Positions 24,895-33,145 are shown, counted from the first letter of the stretch. The stretch: 39,584 nt of DNA from Methanosarcinaceae archaeon UBA470 (GCA_002508425.1 DAKU01000076.1:1-39584), one strand, 5' to 3'. The notes: generated from the letters alone by a model not told the origin. Made by a program: numbers and translations.

Positions 24895-25623
24895 ATGTCT
24901 CAAAAACGCCATTTTTGTATATTTCAGTTATTCATGATTTGTTTTTTTGCTTTGGTAGCAATTCAGGGCGTGTATGCCCAGGAAGATAGTGAATATCCTG
25001 TTCTTAGTTCTACACCATGGGATCATTCACCTGTGACAGTTTATATTGATGAGGTCAATGTTCCAGAACATTATAGTCCTACATATAGTGAACAAGTGAA
25101 AATGGCTATGGAATATTGGGAAAATGGTGGCAATGGCCATTTGGGATACGATCCTGAATTTAAGTTGGTAGATGCTGAAAGTGATGCTGATGTTTACATC
25201 ATGTGGGTCGAGAACTTAGAAAAGAATTCAGGGGCTGGAAATGGAGTTGCAGGTTTTACTAGGCCTCATGAAGTAAATGGTAAGTACGTACAAGTGGATA
25301 TCGTACTAGAAGTGGGCGATTATCAAGGCTATGCATGGAGGCAATATGGCGATGCCAATATGCGAGAGGTAGCAAAGCACGAACTGGGGCATGCCCTGGG
25401 TCTTGGTCACAGTACAGATAGGCGCGATATCATGTATCCAACCTACGATCAAAAAGACAATATCAATCCAATACTTGTAGAGAAGACTAAGCCATTTATT
25501 TATGTTGTTGTCATTGCCTGCATTTCTCTAATATTCTTCTCTGGAATTAACTGGTTAAGATATCGTGGAAAAAGACGGTCTCTTGAAAACAAGCTTTTTG
25601 GGGGTAAAAATGGAAGATCTTGA
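24895..25623 (+). CDS. Secreted matrixin-like zinc metalloprotease with C-terminal membrane anchor
   Basis: About 242 residues. A signal peptide (MSQKRHFCIFQLFMICFF to VYAQ) precedes a short catalytic domain with VAKHELGHALGLGHS (HExxHxxGxxH near residue 162) and the Met-turn DIMYP, the hallmark of metzincins. A membrane helix near the C-terminus (FIYVVVIACISLIFFSGI) and a basic tail anchor it with the protease outside. It probably degrades or processes surface proteins. ATG 24895 gives the cleanest signal peptide and follows GGTGGT; ATG 24877 and 24829 are alternatives. It overlaps the next gene by 14 nt. Confidence 0.85.
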   Translation: MSQKRHFCIFQLFMICFFALVAIQGVYAQEDSEYPVLSSTPWDHSPVTVYIDEVNVPEHYSPTYSEQVKMAMEYWENGGNGHLGYDPEFKLVDAESDADVYIMWVENLEKNSGAGNGVAGFTRPHEVNGKYVQVDIVLEVGDYQGYAWRQYGDANMREVAKHELGHALGLGHSTDRRDIMYPTYDQKDNINPILVEKTKPFIYVVVIACISLIFFSGINWLRYRGKRRSLENKLFGGKNGRS

Positions 25624-25972
25624 TAGATTGTGCCAGGAAATGTTAAGATACCTTAAAGGTGAGCAGGTAGATTTTTCTTGGTGTAAGGTAGATCTTTCAA
25701 GTTTCACAGATTTTGAGAAAAATGTGCTTGAACAAACAAGGAAGATACCATATGGTCATACAATGACATATGGAGAACTGGCCGCAGTTATAGGCAGAAA
25801 AGGAGCTTCCAGGGCTGTAGGGGGTGCACTTTCAAAAAATCCATATCCTATTATTATTCCCTGCCACAGGGTCGTGTCAAGCAAAGGGATGGGTGGTTTC
25901 TGCGGAAGCAAGGATTCTGAAAGCTTGTCAGTGAAGCGTAAACTCCTGGAACTTGAAGGAGTTAAACTATAA
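25610..25972 (+). CDS. ogt: Methylated-DNA--protein-cysteine methyltransferase
   Basis: 120 residues. Suicide repair protein that takes alkyl groups from O6-alkylguanine onto C85 in the IIIPCHRVV motif. The helix-turn-helix region YGELAAVIGRKGASRAVGGA and the arginine finger are present. The N-terminal domain is short compared with bacterial Ogt (about 160-180), close to the minimal DNA-binding form. ATG 25610 is supported by GGGGGT 4 nt upstream; the open frame to 25565 lies inside the protease gene. The aldehyde oxidoreductase follows after 12 nt. Confidence 0.93.
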   Translation: MEDLDRLCQEMLRYLKGEQVDFSWCKVDLSSFTDFEKNVLEQTRKIPYGHTMTYGELAAVIGRKGASRAVGGALSKNPYPIIIPCHRVVSSKGMGGFCGSKDSESLSVKRKLLELEGVKL

Positions 25973-25984
25973 AGGTGAATAAGA

Positions 25985-27691
25985 ATGTTCGGCTGGACTG
26001 GAAGAACAATTATTGTTGATTTAACTTCTCATTCGATCACTGAGTCAAGAACAGGTGCAAAGCAAGCAAGAGAGTATCTGGGGGGCAGGGGGTTTGGCAT
26101 AAAGCTAATGCAGGAACTTGCCTACCCAACGGTTGATCCATTATCACCTGAAAATCTTCTGGTTTTTGCCGCTGGTCCGTTAACGGGGACCACAGTTCCC
26201 ATGTCCGGACATTACTCCCTTATTACAAAATCCCCCCTTACTCATACAATATTTGATTCCAATGCAGGGGGATACTTTGGGAAGGGGATGAAATCTGCGG
26301 GAATAGATGCTTTGGTAATCAGTGGAAGGTCTGAGATTCCTGTATATCTATCCATCTACGATGAAGATGTAGACATTATAGCTGCGGATCATCTATGGGG
26401 AAAAGATACGCGGGAAACAACATCGATATTAAAGGAAAAAGGCAGTGTAGCATGCATAGGCAGGGCGGGTGAAAATAAAGTACGCTTCGCAAACTTTGTG
26501 AACGATAACCTTTATTTTAGTGGGAGAGGAGGTCATGGGGCAGTGGCAGGCTCCAAGAACCTGAAGGCTGTAGTTGTAAAGGGTACAAATGATCCTCTTA
26601 TAGCAGAACCAGAAAATCTTGAAAAGGCAGTGTTTAATGCTCAAAGGCTATTGCATTCCAACCCCGTGACTTCTAAAGGTTTGTCTGTTTATGGTACTTC
26701 TGTAATGGTAAATGTCTTGGACCATTTAGATATACTTCCTGCAATGAATTTCAGAGAGAAGAAGTTCCAGAACGCTCGCAGTATTTCAGCAGAAAAATTA
26801 TCACAAACTTACGAATCGACAAAAACACCATGCGATGCCTGTCCATTAGGATGTAGGCGGGTGCTTGAAAATGGTCTTCCACTGCCTGATTTTGATGCTT
26901 TATGGGCTTTTGGTCCGGCTGTGGGAAATAGTGATCTTGAATCTATTGTCAAGGCCAACGATCTTTGTTATCTTGATGGTGTAGATCCTATTTCCTGTGG
27001 AGCTACTATTGCATCTTATCTTGAAATATCGGGTGAGGGGATAGATCCCGGAATGCTCCTACAAACAGTTTCTGATATCTCGGGAGGTAGCAGTTTACTA
27101 GGTGATGGTTCTTTATCTTTTATGAGAAGTCATGGTGAAAAAGATCTTAGCATGAGTTCCAAAGGTCTGGAAATGTCCGGTTATGATCCAAGAGGCATTT
27201 TAGGACTTGCTTTGGCATATGCTACTTCAAATAAGGGTGCATGCCATCAGAGTGCATTTATGATAGGGCCGGAGGTACTGGGTAAACCGGTTATACTTGA
27301 TCGGCTTGTATTAAAGAGTAAACCTAGCTTTGTTAAGTTGTACCAAGAATTTGCAGCAGTTTTAGACTCTGCTGTAATGTGTCCATTTGCAAGTTTTGCC
27401 CTTGGGGAGAGCGATGTAGCTGCCTTGCTGAGTGCTGTGACAGGAATCTCATATTCTTCCCAGGATTTATTGAAGATGGGTGAGAGGATATGGAACCTTG
27501 AGCGATTGTTCAACCTTCGAGCCGGTTTTTCCTGTGAGGACGATACCTTACCCCAAAGGATGTTTTCAAGTGATGGTATCCCTGAAGCGGAATTCAAAAA
27601 AGCTATTGCCGATTATTATCAACTAAGAGGATGGGATGAATTTGGTGTTCCCCATGTGGACAAGCTCAAGCAACTTGGAATAATACTATAG
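25985..27691 (+). CDS. Tungsten-dependent aldehyde:ferredoxin oxidoreductase family protein
   Basis: 568 residues. The N-terminal AOR domain binds tungsto-bis-pterin (GGRGFGIKLM, AAGPLTGTTVPMSGHY, GRGGHGAVAGSKNLKAV). The [4Fe-4S] ligands are C283, C286 and C290 in PCDACPLGC, plus C466 in AVMCPFASF. Family members oxidise aldehydes to acids with ferredoxin, or run in reverse; the substrate cannot be read here. It is a little shorter than the roughly 600-residue Pyrococcus enzyme. ATG 25985 has GGTGA 6 nt upstream. It ends the operon with the protease and ogt. The stop is TAG with no sign of readthrough. Confidence 0.92.
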   Translation: MFGWTGRTIIVDLTSHSITESRTGAKQAREYLGGRGFGIKLMQELAYPTVDPLSPENLLVFAAGPLTGTTVPMSGHYSLITKSPLTHTIFDSNAGGYFGKGMKSAGIDALVISGRSEIPVYLSIYDEDVDIIAADHLWGKDTRETTSILKEKGSVACIGRAGENKVRFANFVNDNLYFSGRGGHGAVAGSKNLKAVVVKGTNDPLIAEPENLEKAVFNAQRLLHSNPVTSKGLSVYGTSVMVNVLDHLDILPAMNFREKKFQNARSISAEKLSQTYESTKTPCDACPLGCRRVLENGLPLPDFDALWAFGPAVGNSDLESIVKANDLCYLDGVDPISCGATIASYLEISGEGIDPGMLLQTVSDISGGSSLLGDGSLSFMRSHGEKDLSMSSKGLEMSGYDPRGILGLALAYATSNKGACHQSAFMIGPEVLGKPVILDRLVLKSKPSFVKLYQEFAAVLDSAVMCPFASFALGESDVAALLSAVTGISYSSQDLLKMGERIWNLERLFNLRAGFSCEDDTLPQRMFSSDGIPEAEFKKAIADYYQLRGWDEFGVPHVDKLKQLGIIL

Positions 27692-27790
27692 CACAGTTAT
27701 TCGATCATCCGTCCCACTGAATCATTTAAATAGTAATCTTTCTATTATATTAACTAGATGCTTCTTATATAGATAACTTGATATATGGAA

Positions 27791-27806
27791 TGGTAAATTA
27801 TTACCA
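27791..27806. promoter_or_regulatory. Perfect palindrome TGGTAA-ATTA-TTACCA upstream of aIF-5A
   Basis: Six-base arms with a four-base spacer, 22 nt before the TATA box of the aIF-5A gene, a position typical for an activator or repressor site in archaea. No protein is known for it here. Confidence 0.4.
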
Positions 27807-27828
27807 GTCATATTCAACATTTGATCGC

Positions 27829-27838
27829 TTATTTAATA
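27829..27838 (+). promoter_or_regulatory. TATA box of the aIF-5A gene
   Basis: TTATTTAATA is centred about 27 nt before ATG 27861, consistent with a leaderless or near-leaderless mRNA. Confidence 0.5.
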
Positions 27839-27860
27839 GACAGTTCCGGAGAATTCATAA

Positions 27861-28244
27861 ATGAAACAGCAAGTAGAGGTTAAAGAGCTTAAAGAGGGTA
27901 AATACGTTCTAATCGATGAAGAGCCCTGTGTAATTAAGAGCATTTCCAAATCCAAGCCTGGTAAGCACGGTTCAGCAAAAGCAAGGATCGATGCCATTGG
28001 AATTTTCGATAATCAGAAAAGGTCTATTGTAGGACCTGTATCTGACAAGATATATGTCCCCCTGGTTGAAAGGAAGAGCGCTCAGGTTATTGCCATATCA
28101 GGAGCTGTTGCCCAGCTTATGGACATGGCTGATTACTCAACCTTCGAGCTCCCTATATCTGAAGAATACAAGGAAAGAGTGAAGGAAGGAGAAGAAATCA
28201 CCTATCTTATGGCTATGGGCAAGATGAGAATTGATATGAGGTAA
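27861..28244 (+). CDS. Translation initiation/elongation factor 5A (aIF-5A)
   Basis: 127 residues. It helps ribosomes through difficult peptide bonds and carries hypusine made from a lysine and a polyamine. The modification loop SKSKPGKHGSAKAR is intact, with the acceptor lysine at K35. An N-terminal SH3-like domain is followed by an OB-fold C-terminal domain. It is immediately followed by agmatinase, an enzyme of polyamine synthesis, though each has its own TATA box. Confidence 0.97.
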   Translation: MKQQVEVKELKEGKYVLIDEEPCVIKSISKSKPGKHGSAKARIDAIGIFDNQKRSIVGPVSDKIYVPLVERKSAQVIAISGAVAQLMDMADYSTFELPISEEYKERVKEGEEITYLMAMGKMRIDMR

Positions 28245-28271
28245 ACTTATACCTCATATGTTTCCTACATT

Positions 28272-28281
28272 TTTATTTAAA
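28272..28281 (+). promoter_or_regulatory. TATA box of the agmatinase gene
   Basis: TTTATTTAAA is centred about 26 nt before ATG 28303, with no Shine-Dalgarno site between. Confidence 0.45.
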
Positions 28282-28302
28282 ATTATACTCTATTCTGGTT
28301 AA

Positions 28303-29175
28303 ATGTTCCACGATCTTTGTATGATGGATTCTCTGTCAGACTATTCCTCTGCCAGGTATGTTCTATTTGGTGTGCCTTTTGATGGTACATCATCTTTTCG
28401 TGCAGGTAGCAGGTGGGCTCCGGATGCTATGCGCAAGGCATCTGCAAACTTTGAGACCTATAATGCATACTTTGACATCGATTTTGAGGATCTGCTGATC
28501 CATGATGCAGGTAATTTCGAGCCTTACTCGGATCTGGACAGGACGCTTGAAGAGCTTTTCTTTGCGGTGGAACCCATTGTAAAGGATGGAAAGCTGCCAA
28601 TAATGATGGGTGGAGAACATTCTCTTACTTATCCTTGTGTAAAGGCATGTGCAAAGCATGCCGTAGATGATATTGGTTTTGTGGTGTTGGATGCCCATTT
28701 TGATCTGCGTGAGGAATATGGCGGTGTAAAATTCAACCATGCATGTGTTTCCAGGCACATACTCACTGATATTACTGACAAGTATGTGACTATTGGTGTG
28801 CGCAGCGGTCCCCGGGAAGAATGGGAATTCGCAAAAGACAATGGTATCTGTTATTACACTCCTGATACTGTAAGGGAGAAAGGTGTGGATACGGTGCTTT
28901 CAGAAGCACTTGAACACCTAGATTGCGACAAGATATACCTGTCATTGGACATGGACGCTCTGGACCCATCGTTTGCTCCAGGTCTTGGTACTCCTGAACC
29001 TTTCGGACTCAGCGATATACAGGTGAGAGATATCATACGTGCTCTTGCTCCTATGTCAATTGGTTTTGATGTTGTGGAGATCTCTCCGGAGTACGATGGA
29101 GGGCAAACTGCCCTTCTGGGTACTAAATTACTTCGCGAGTTCATCGCAGCACACGCTGCAGCTACTAATAGGTGA
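28303..29175 (+). CDS. speB: Agmatinase (ureohydrolase family)
   Basis: 290 residues. It hydrolyses agmatine to putrescine and urea. All manganese ligands of the arginase/agmatinase fold are present: His in MGGEHSLTYP, Asp-His-Asp in VLDAHFDLREEY, and two Asp in SLDMDALDPSFAPG, followed by the GLGTPEPFGLS loop. Putrescine feeds spermidine and hypusine formation, or archaeal agmatine-derived tRNA and polyamine needs, which fits its place right after aIF-5A. Specificity for agmatine over related guanidino compounds is inferred. Confidence 0.93.
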   Translation: MFHDLCMMDSLSDYSSARYVLFGVPFDGTSSFRAGSRWAPDAMRKASANFETYNAYFDIDFEDLLIHDAGNFEPYSDLDRTLEELFFAVEPIVKDGKLPIMMGGEHSLTYPCVKACAKHAVDDIGFVVLDAHFDLREEYGGVKFNHACVSRHILTDITDKYVTIGVRSGPREEWEFAKDNGICYYTPDTVREKGVDTVLSEALEHLDCDKIYLSLDMDALDPSFAPGLGTPEPFGLSDIQVRDIIRALAPMSIGFDVVEISPEYDGGQTALLGTKLLREFIAAHAAATNR

Positions 29176-29285
29176 ACTTTTTATCAAATCTTACTCAAAA
29201 TAAATATATTCTTGTTTTCAAGTATTCACTAGCTATTTATTTTCTCCTTATTCGGTGTGTAGCGGTGAACACTCTGTTTTAGGGG

Positions 29286-29295
29286 TTAAATATTT
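29286..29295 (+). promoter_or_regulatory. TATA-like element of the HVO_0476-type gene
   Basis: TTAAATATTT lies about 30-38 nt before ATG 29324, giving a predicted very short 5' leader. Confidence 0.35.
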
Positions 29296-29323
29296 ACTCT
29301 TTCCTGTCATAAAGTAATCGATT

Positions 29324-29974
29324 ATGAACGAAGAAGTTGAAGTTGTATGCCCTTCCTGCTCACCACGTCATCCGGTGTTGCATGAAGTCCTTAAATCAGG
29401 TGTGAACCCTGTAGTGAAATGTTTAGAATGTGGCGGAGTTCACCCTACAGTTATAGAAACTCCGAAGGTCATTAACTTAAAGGTGATCGTGAGCAGGGGA
29501 GAAGCTTCTTTTCCACTGCATACTCATCTGCAGTCCGATGGTATAATTCGCGTTGGCGACGAGATGTTTATCGATGATGAATCATCAGATGAGGTATACC
29601 CAGTAATAATCACAGCTATAGAATCTGGTCAAAAAAGACCTGAAGTGGCCAAAGTTGCAGATATTAACTCTCTCTGGGGCAGAGCCATAGATGAGGTATG
29701 CGTAAAGATTGCAATTCATGAGGGTACTACCACAAGGTCAGTGATAAAGCAGGTTCCGGGTGGCTATCAATTCACCATTGGCTCTAATGAGAAAGCTGGT
29801 CCTGATGAATTTAAGATCATAAAAATTAAGGTAAGAGATGGCAGTTTCAAATCCCGTGACGGTATTGTCATAGAAGCAAAGAATATAACACGCATCTTCG
29901 CAAACCCTGTCCATAGAAGAGCATGGGGAAGTGGTACATCATGGAGTTCGCGAAGGAGAGAGAAGAGCTGGTAG
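29324..29974 (+). CDS. HVO_0476-family zinc finger protein
   Basis: 216 residues. It has an N-terminal zinc ribbon (C9, C12 and C33, C36 in VVCPSCSPRH and VVKCLECGG). A beta-rich domain then fits the archaeal HVO_0476 family of unknown function. A role with nucleic acid or translation is often supposed because of the ribbon. The C-terminal tail (WGSGTSWSSRRREKSW) lies in the region overlapping the pcm start by 34 nt and may be poorly conserved. Translational coupling with pcm is likely. Confidence 0.85.
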   Translation: MNEEVEVVCPSCSPRHPVLHEVLKSGVNPVVKCLECGGVHPTVIETPKVINLKVIVSRGEASFPLHTHLQSDGIIRVGDEMFIDDESSDEVYPVIITAIESGQKRPEVAKVADINSLWGRAIDEVCVKIAIHEGTTTRSVIKQVPGGYQFTIGSNEKAGPDEFKIIKIKVRDGSFKSRDGIVIEAKNITRIFANPVHRRAWGSGTSWSSRRREKSW

Positions 29975-30606
29975 CTAGTCTTCAGCGCCATCGCATAAGT
30001 GAAAAAGTTCTCAAATCGATGCTGAAGGTGCCTAGGCATCTTTTTATTCCTGCTGCATACATCTCAAGCGCTTATGTAGACACACCGCTCAATATCGGAT
30101 ACGGGCAAACCATATCAGCACCTCACATGGTAGCTATCATGTGCGACTTGCTTGATTTGCAGGAAAGTAATACAGTTCTGGAGGTTGGCACTGGCTCAGG
30201 GTACAATGCTGCAGTCATGTCCGAACTCATTGGCGATGCGGGTAAAGTGTATTCTACTGAACGAATACCTGAACTTGTAAAATCATCGGAAAGTAATCTT
30301 AAAGCAGCTGGCTATCATAACGTGAAAGTTTTTCTTTCAGATGGGTCTATAGGATTGCCTGAGCACGCACCTTACGACAGGATATGTGTGACGGCCTCAG
30401 CTCCCTCCGTTCCTGAGCCCTTAATCCAGCAGCTTAAAGCCGGGGGGAAAATGGTCATTCCTGTTGGTGAGATGTTTCAGTCCCTTTACATTATTACTAA
30501 GAAGGGTGATGGTACTGCGGTCAGTAAAGAATGGGGAGGAGTAGTTTTTGTTCCTCTTATTGGAAAGCACGGTTTCCATTTCGAATCAAAGCCTTATAGG
30601 CATTAG
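29941..30606 (+). CDS. pcm: Protein-L-isoaspartate O-methyltransferase
   Basis: 221 residues from ATG 29941. It methylates isoaspartyl residues in aged proteins and so starts their repair. Visible motifs are VPRHLFIPAA, IGYGQTISAPHMVA, the SAM-binding VLEVGTGSGYNAAVM and the C-terminal GGKMVIPVG. ATG 29923 is in frame, but 29941 follows an AGTGGT site and gives the usual N-terminal length. It overlaps the zinc protein gene, so the two are coexpressed. Confidence 0.95.
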   Translation: MEFAKEREELVASLQRHRISEKVLKSMLKVPRHLFIPAAYISSAYVDTPLNIGYGQTISAPHMVAIMCDLLDLQESNTVLEVGTGSGYNAAVMSELIGDAGKVYSTERIPELVKSSESNLKAAGYHNVKVFLSDGSIGLPEHAPYDRICVTASAPSVPEPLIQQLKAGGKMVIPVGEMFQSLYIITKKGDGTAVSKEWGGVVFVPLIGKHGFHFESKPYRH

Positions 30607-30741
30607 CAAACTCATCATTTCATTTGAAAATCTCTATAACCGCCATCATAGTGGCACATAATGAAAGGAGAGTATTTTTGCTGGCATACCTATATGAGAT
30701 ATGTTACACAATAATTGATAATAGGGAACAGTGTTTTGATT

Positions 30742-31197
30742 ATGGGGAATGAGGAAGGCGTAAGGGAAGTTTTTGTGAAAGGTATTTTCCTCGTAAACAT
30801 GTTGGGCGGCACATCCCCCGCAGTATTGCTGGAAGATACTGATGGTTTGGTGATGCCTATTCACATCGGTCAGGCTGAAGCTGTGTCAATTGATACGGTT
30901 ATACGTAGTGAGACGCTTCCACGTCCTATAACCCATGATCTTCTGGTTTCTATTCTTGAACGTATGGAAGTTGAAGTGGCTAGTGTATTTATCGATGATA
31001 AAATCGATAATGTTTATTATGCCCGCCTGGTGCTCAATGATGGTGAAAAACGTATGGAATTTGATGCGCGTCCGAGTGATTGTATAGCCATAGCACTGCG
31101 AAAAAAAGCTCCTATCATGATTTCTGAAGAATTAATCATAAGTGATTCTGTGAGCAAGGATCTGCTCAAAGGAGCACGTTCGCTTTCTTTGTATTGA
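30742..31197 (+). CDS. Bifunctional nuclease (BFN/DUF151) family protein
   Basis: 151 residues from ATG 30742. The DUF151 core is clear: AVLLEDTDGLVMPIHIG, THDLLVSILERMEVEV, and FDARPSDCIAIALR. Plant and bacterial members are reported to have RNase/DNase activity, and some act in stress or colour-gene regulation; the archaeal function is not known. The frame extends to TTG 30715 without ribosome-binding support. Single gene with its own upstream gap of 135 nt. Confidence 0.88.
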   Translation: MGNEEGVREVFVKGIFLVNMLGGTSPAVLLEDTDGLVMPIHIGQAEAVSIDTVIRSETLPRPITHDLLVSILERMEVEVASVFIDDKIDNVYYARLVLNDGEKRMEFDARPSDCIAIALRKKAPIMISEELIISDSVSKDLLKGARSLSLY

Positions 31198-31214
31198 TTC
31201 GATTACTTCAAAAA

Positions 31215-31224
31215 ACATATATAG
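31215..31224 (+). promoter_or_regulatory. TATA box of the DUF1614 gene
   Basis: ACATATATAG is centred about 25 nt before ATG 31245, with no ribosome binding site; probably leaderless. Confidence 0.45.
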
Positions 31225-31244
31225 TGTTCAGTTAATGTTTCTGT

Positions 31245-31955
31245 ATGAGGCACAGGATATTCTACAATCCTTTTACAATAGTTTTTACCTTTGTGCTGTT
31301 CCTTTTACTATCGATCAGCGTGTCTTTTCTCTTTTTTGGATTGGTCAGCTCTGCTTTTGTAAAACTATTCAATTTTGGCTGGAGCTACGCTTTTGTTCTC
31401 CTTTTTCTATGTCTAATTGGCAGCAACATCAATGTTCCCCTCACTACCCTGGAAACTGAGGAACCACTTTCCAGCAGAAACTTTGTCAGGGTATTTGGTG
31501 TAAAATATCGCGTACCTTTCAAGGAAAGTTTTATACGAAAGACTACAGTGGCTGTCAATATAGGGGGTGCAGTGATACCAACTCTTGTGTCAGCATATCT
31601 CCTCTATATGTATTCCGAGGCTGTCATTTATTGTATCTATGGAATTTTTATCGTGGCCCTCATCACTAAAATGGTTGCCCGTCCCGTAAAAGGGGTAGGT
31701 ATAGTGACTCCTGCATTAGTGCCTCCTATTGTTGCTGCATTGAGTTCCATGCTCATAATTCATCAATTTCCGGTAAATCATGAGCTCATTTTCATAATTG
31801 CATACACAGCTGGAACCCTAGGCACTCTGATTGGTGCGGACCTACTCAACCTGCGTGGTATATCCAAAATAGGTGCTCCAGTAGTTAGTATAGGCGGAGC
31901 AGGAACTTTTGATGGTGTATTCCTTGCAGGGATTATAGCTGTCCTCCTGTTGTGA
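31245..31955 (+). CDS. DUF1614 multi-pass membrane protein
   Basis: 236 residues, with about seven hydrophobic segments. The IGSNINVPL stretch after the second segment and the late GTLIGADLLNLRGI and GGAGTFDGVFLAGI motifs match DUF1614, a prokaryotic membrane family of unknown function. The conserved polar Asp and Gly residues in the late helices suggest a transporter or channel, but this is inference. It is 44 nt upstream of hisF. Confidence 0.85.
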   Translation: MRHRIFYNPFTIVFTFVLFLLLSISVSFLFFGLVSSAFVKLFNFGWSYAFVLLFLCLIGSNINVPLTTLETEEPLSSRNFVRVFGVKYRVPFKESFIRKTTVAVNIGGAVIPTLVSAYLLYMYSEAVIYCIYGIFIVALITKMVARPVKGVGIVTPALVPPIVAALSSMLIIHQFPVNHELIFIIAYTAGTLGTLIGADLLNLRGISKIGAPVVSIGGAGTFDGVFLAGIIAVLLL

Positions 31956-31967
31956 GGGATTCATAAT

Positions 31968-31976
31968 CTATTAATA
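31968..31976 (+). promoter_or_regulatory. TATA-like element of hisF
   Basis: CTATTAATA is centred about 28 nt before ATG 32000; no Shine-Dalgarno site is visible. Confidence 0.4.
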
Positions 31977-31999
31977 CGAGTTTCCCTTGATTATGCATC

Positions 32000-32821
32000 A
32001 TGCTCACAAAAAGGATAATTCCCTGTCTTGACGTGACTCTTGATGAAGCCGGAGGCACCGTGGTCAAGGGTATTGAGTTCGTGGACCTGAGAAAAGCCGG
32101 CGATCCGGTGGAACTTGCCAAGCGCTACAATGAACAGGGTGCAGATGAACTTGTATTTCTGGATATCACAGCTTCCCATGAGGGTAGAGGCACTATGATC
32201 AATGTGATCGAAAGGACCGCAGATGAAGTTTTTATTCCCCTTACTGTGGGAGGTGGCATCAATTCCATTGAAGACATACGGCAGATCCTCAGAGCAGGGG
32301 CTGATAAAGTATCCATCAACACTGCAGCAGTAAAAAATCCGGAGCTTATCAGGCAGTCATCAGAAATATTTGGTTCCCAGTGTATTGTCACTGCCATTGA
32401 TTGCAAGCGTAATACAGATGTTAAGAACAATCCGGATAAGATAGTACTGGAGCTTGAGGATGGTACTCCTGCATGGTATGAAGTCGTTATCTATGGGGGC
32501 CGAAAGCCTACCGGTCTCGATGCAGTACAATGGGCAAAAAAAGTAGAGGAACTTGGTTCAGGCGAAATCCTGCTTACAAGTATGGATAAAGATGGAACAT
32601 ATGATGGTTTTGATATTCCTGTTACAAGAAAACTCTCTGAGGAGCTTGATATCCCTGTAATAGCTTCAGGTGGTGTTGGTAATCCACAACATATGTATGA
32701 AGGTTTCACTAAAGGAAAAGCGGATGCTGCATTGGCTGCAAGTATCTTCCACTTTGGGGAATATACGGTGCAGGATGTGAAAGAGTATCTAAGGGAAAGG
32801 CAGATCCCTGTGAGACTATGA
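32000..32821 (+). CDS. hisF: Imidazole glycerol phosphate synthase cyclase subunit
   Basis: 273 residues, TIM barrel. With HisH it converts PRFAR and ammonia to imidazole glycerol phosphate and AICAR in histidine synthesis. The catalytic aspartates are D11 in RIIPCLDV and the one in VTAIDCKRN. Phosphate-binding loops GGGI and VIASGGVGN are present. The AICAR by-product is the substrate of PurH, also encoded in this window. hisH is not adjacent. The MazG-like gene follows after 16 nt. Confidence 0.97.
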   Translation: MLTKRIIPCLDVTLDEAGGTVVKGIEFVDLRKAGDPVELAKRYNEQGADELVFLDITASHEGRGTMINVIERTADEVFIPLTVGGGINSIEDIRQILRAGADKVSINTAAVKNPELIRQSSEIFGSQCIVTAIDCKRNTDVKNNPDKIVLELEDGTPAWYEVVIYGGRKPTGLDAVQWAKKVEELGSGEILLTSMDKDGTYDGFDIPVTRKLSEELDIPVIASGGVGNPQHMYEGFTKGKADAALAASIFHFGEYTVQDVKEYLRERQIPVRL

Positions 32822-32837
32822 TGAGGGTGATTTTCTA

Positions 32838-33125
32838 ATGGAGATCAGGGAATTCCAGCAACTTATGTATGACCTGTACGCTCATAATGACAGAAGGCGC
32901 GGTCCCGCTGCTACTATGCTATGGCTTGTGGAAGAAGTAGGTGAATTGGCAGAGGCTGTGCGCAGGAATGATACAGAGAACATAAAGGAAGAACTTGCAG
33001 ATTGTTTTGCCTGGGTAGGAGCTTTAGCAAACCTGTATGATATTGACGTAGAGTCGGCTTTCTTGGAGAAATATCCTCTTGTGTGTCCTACCTGTGGCAA
33101 AAATCCGTGTGTTTGTACAGACTGA
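32838..33125 (+). CDS. MazG-like nucleotide pyrophosphohydrolase
   Basis: 95 residues. All-alpha NTP pyrophosphatase fold with metal-binding Glu residues in LVEEVGELAEAV and KEELADCFAW. A short C-terminal extension CPTCGKNPCVC could bind zinc and is less usual for the family. It probably hydrolyses a (d)NTP or related phosphate ester. Co-transcription with hisF (GAGGGTGAT 7 nt before ATG) recalls the HisE phosphoribosyl-ATP pyrophosphatase, which has the same fold; a HisE-like role is possible but the sequence is closer to MazG. Confidence 0.88.
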   Translation: MEIREFQQLMYDLYAHNDRRRGPAATMLWLVEEVGELAEAVRRNDTENIKEELADCFAWVGALANLYDIDVESAFLEKYPLVCPTCGKNPCVCTD

Positions 33126-33145
33126 TCTGTCTGAAAACCTCCTAA

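Noticed and set aside
27689..27730. Possible pyrrolysine readthrough of TAG stops (aldehyde oxidoreductase, tRNA methyltransferase, small membrane gene at 35568)
   Set aside because: The proteins are already full length, and the downstream codons are few or not family-like. Ordinary amber termination explains them.
30660..30714. 17-codon ORF (ATG AAA GGA GAG...) before the BFN gene as a leader peptide
   Set aside because: No ribosome site, no regulatory codon run and no attenuator-like hairpins are visible.
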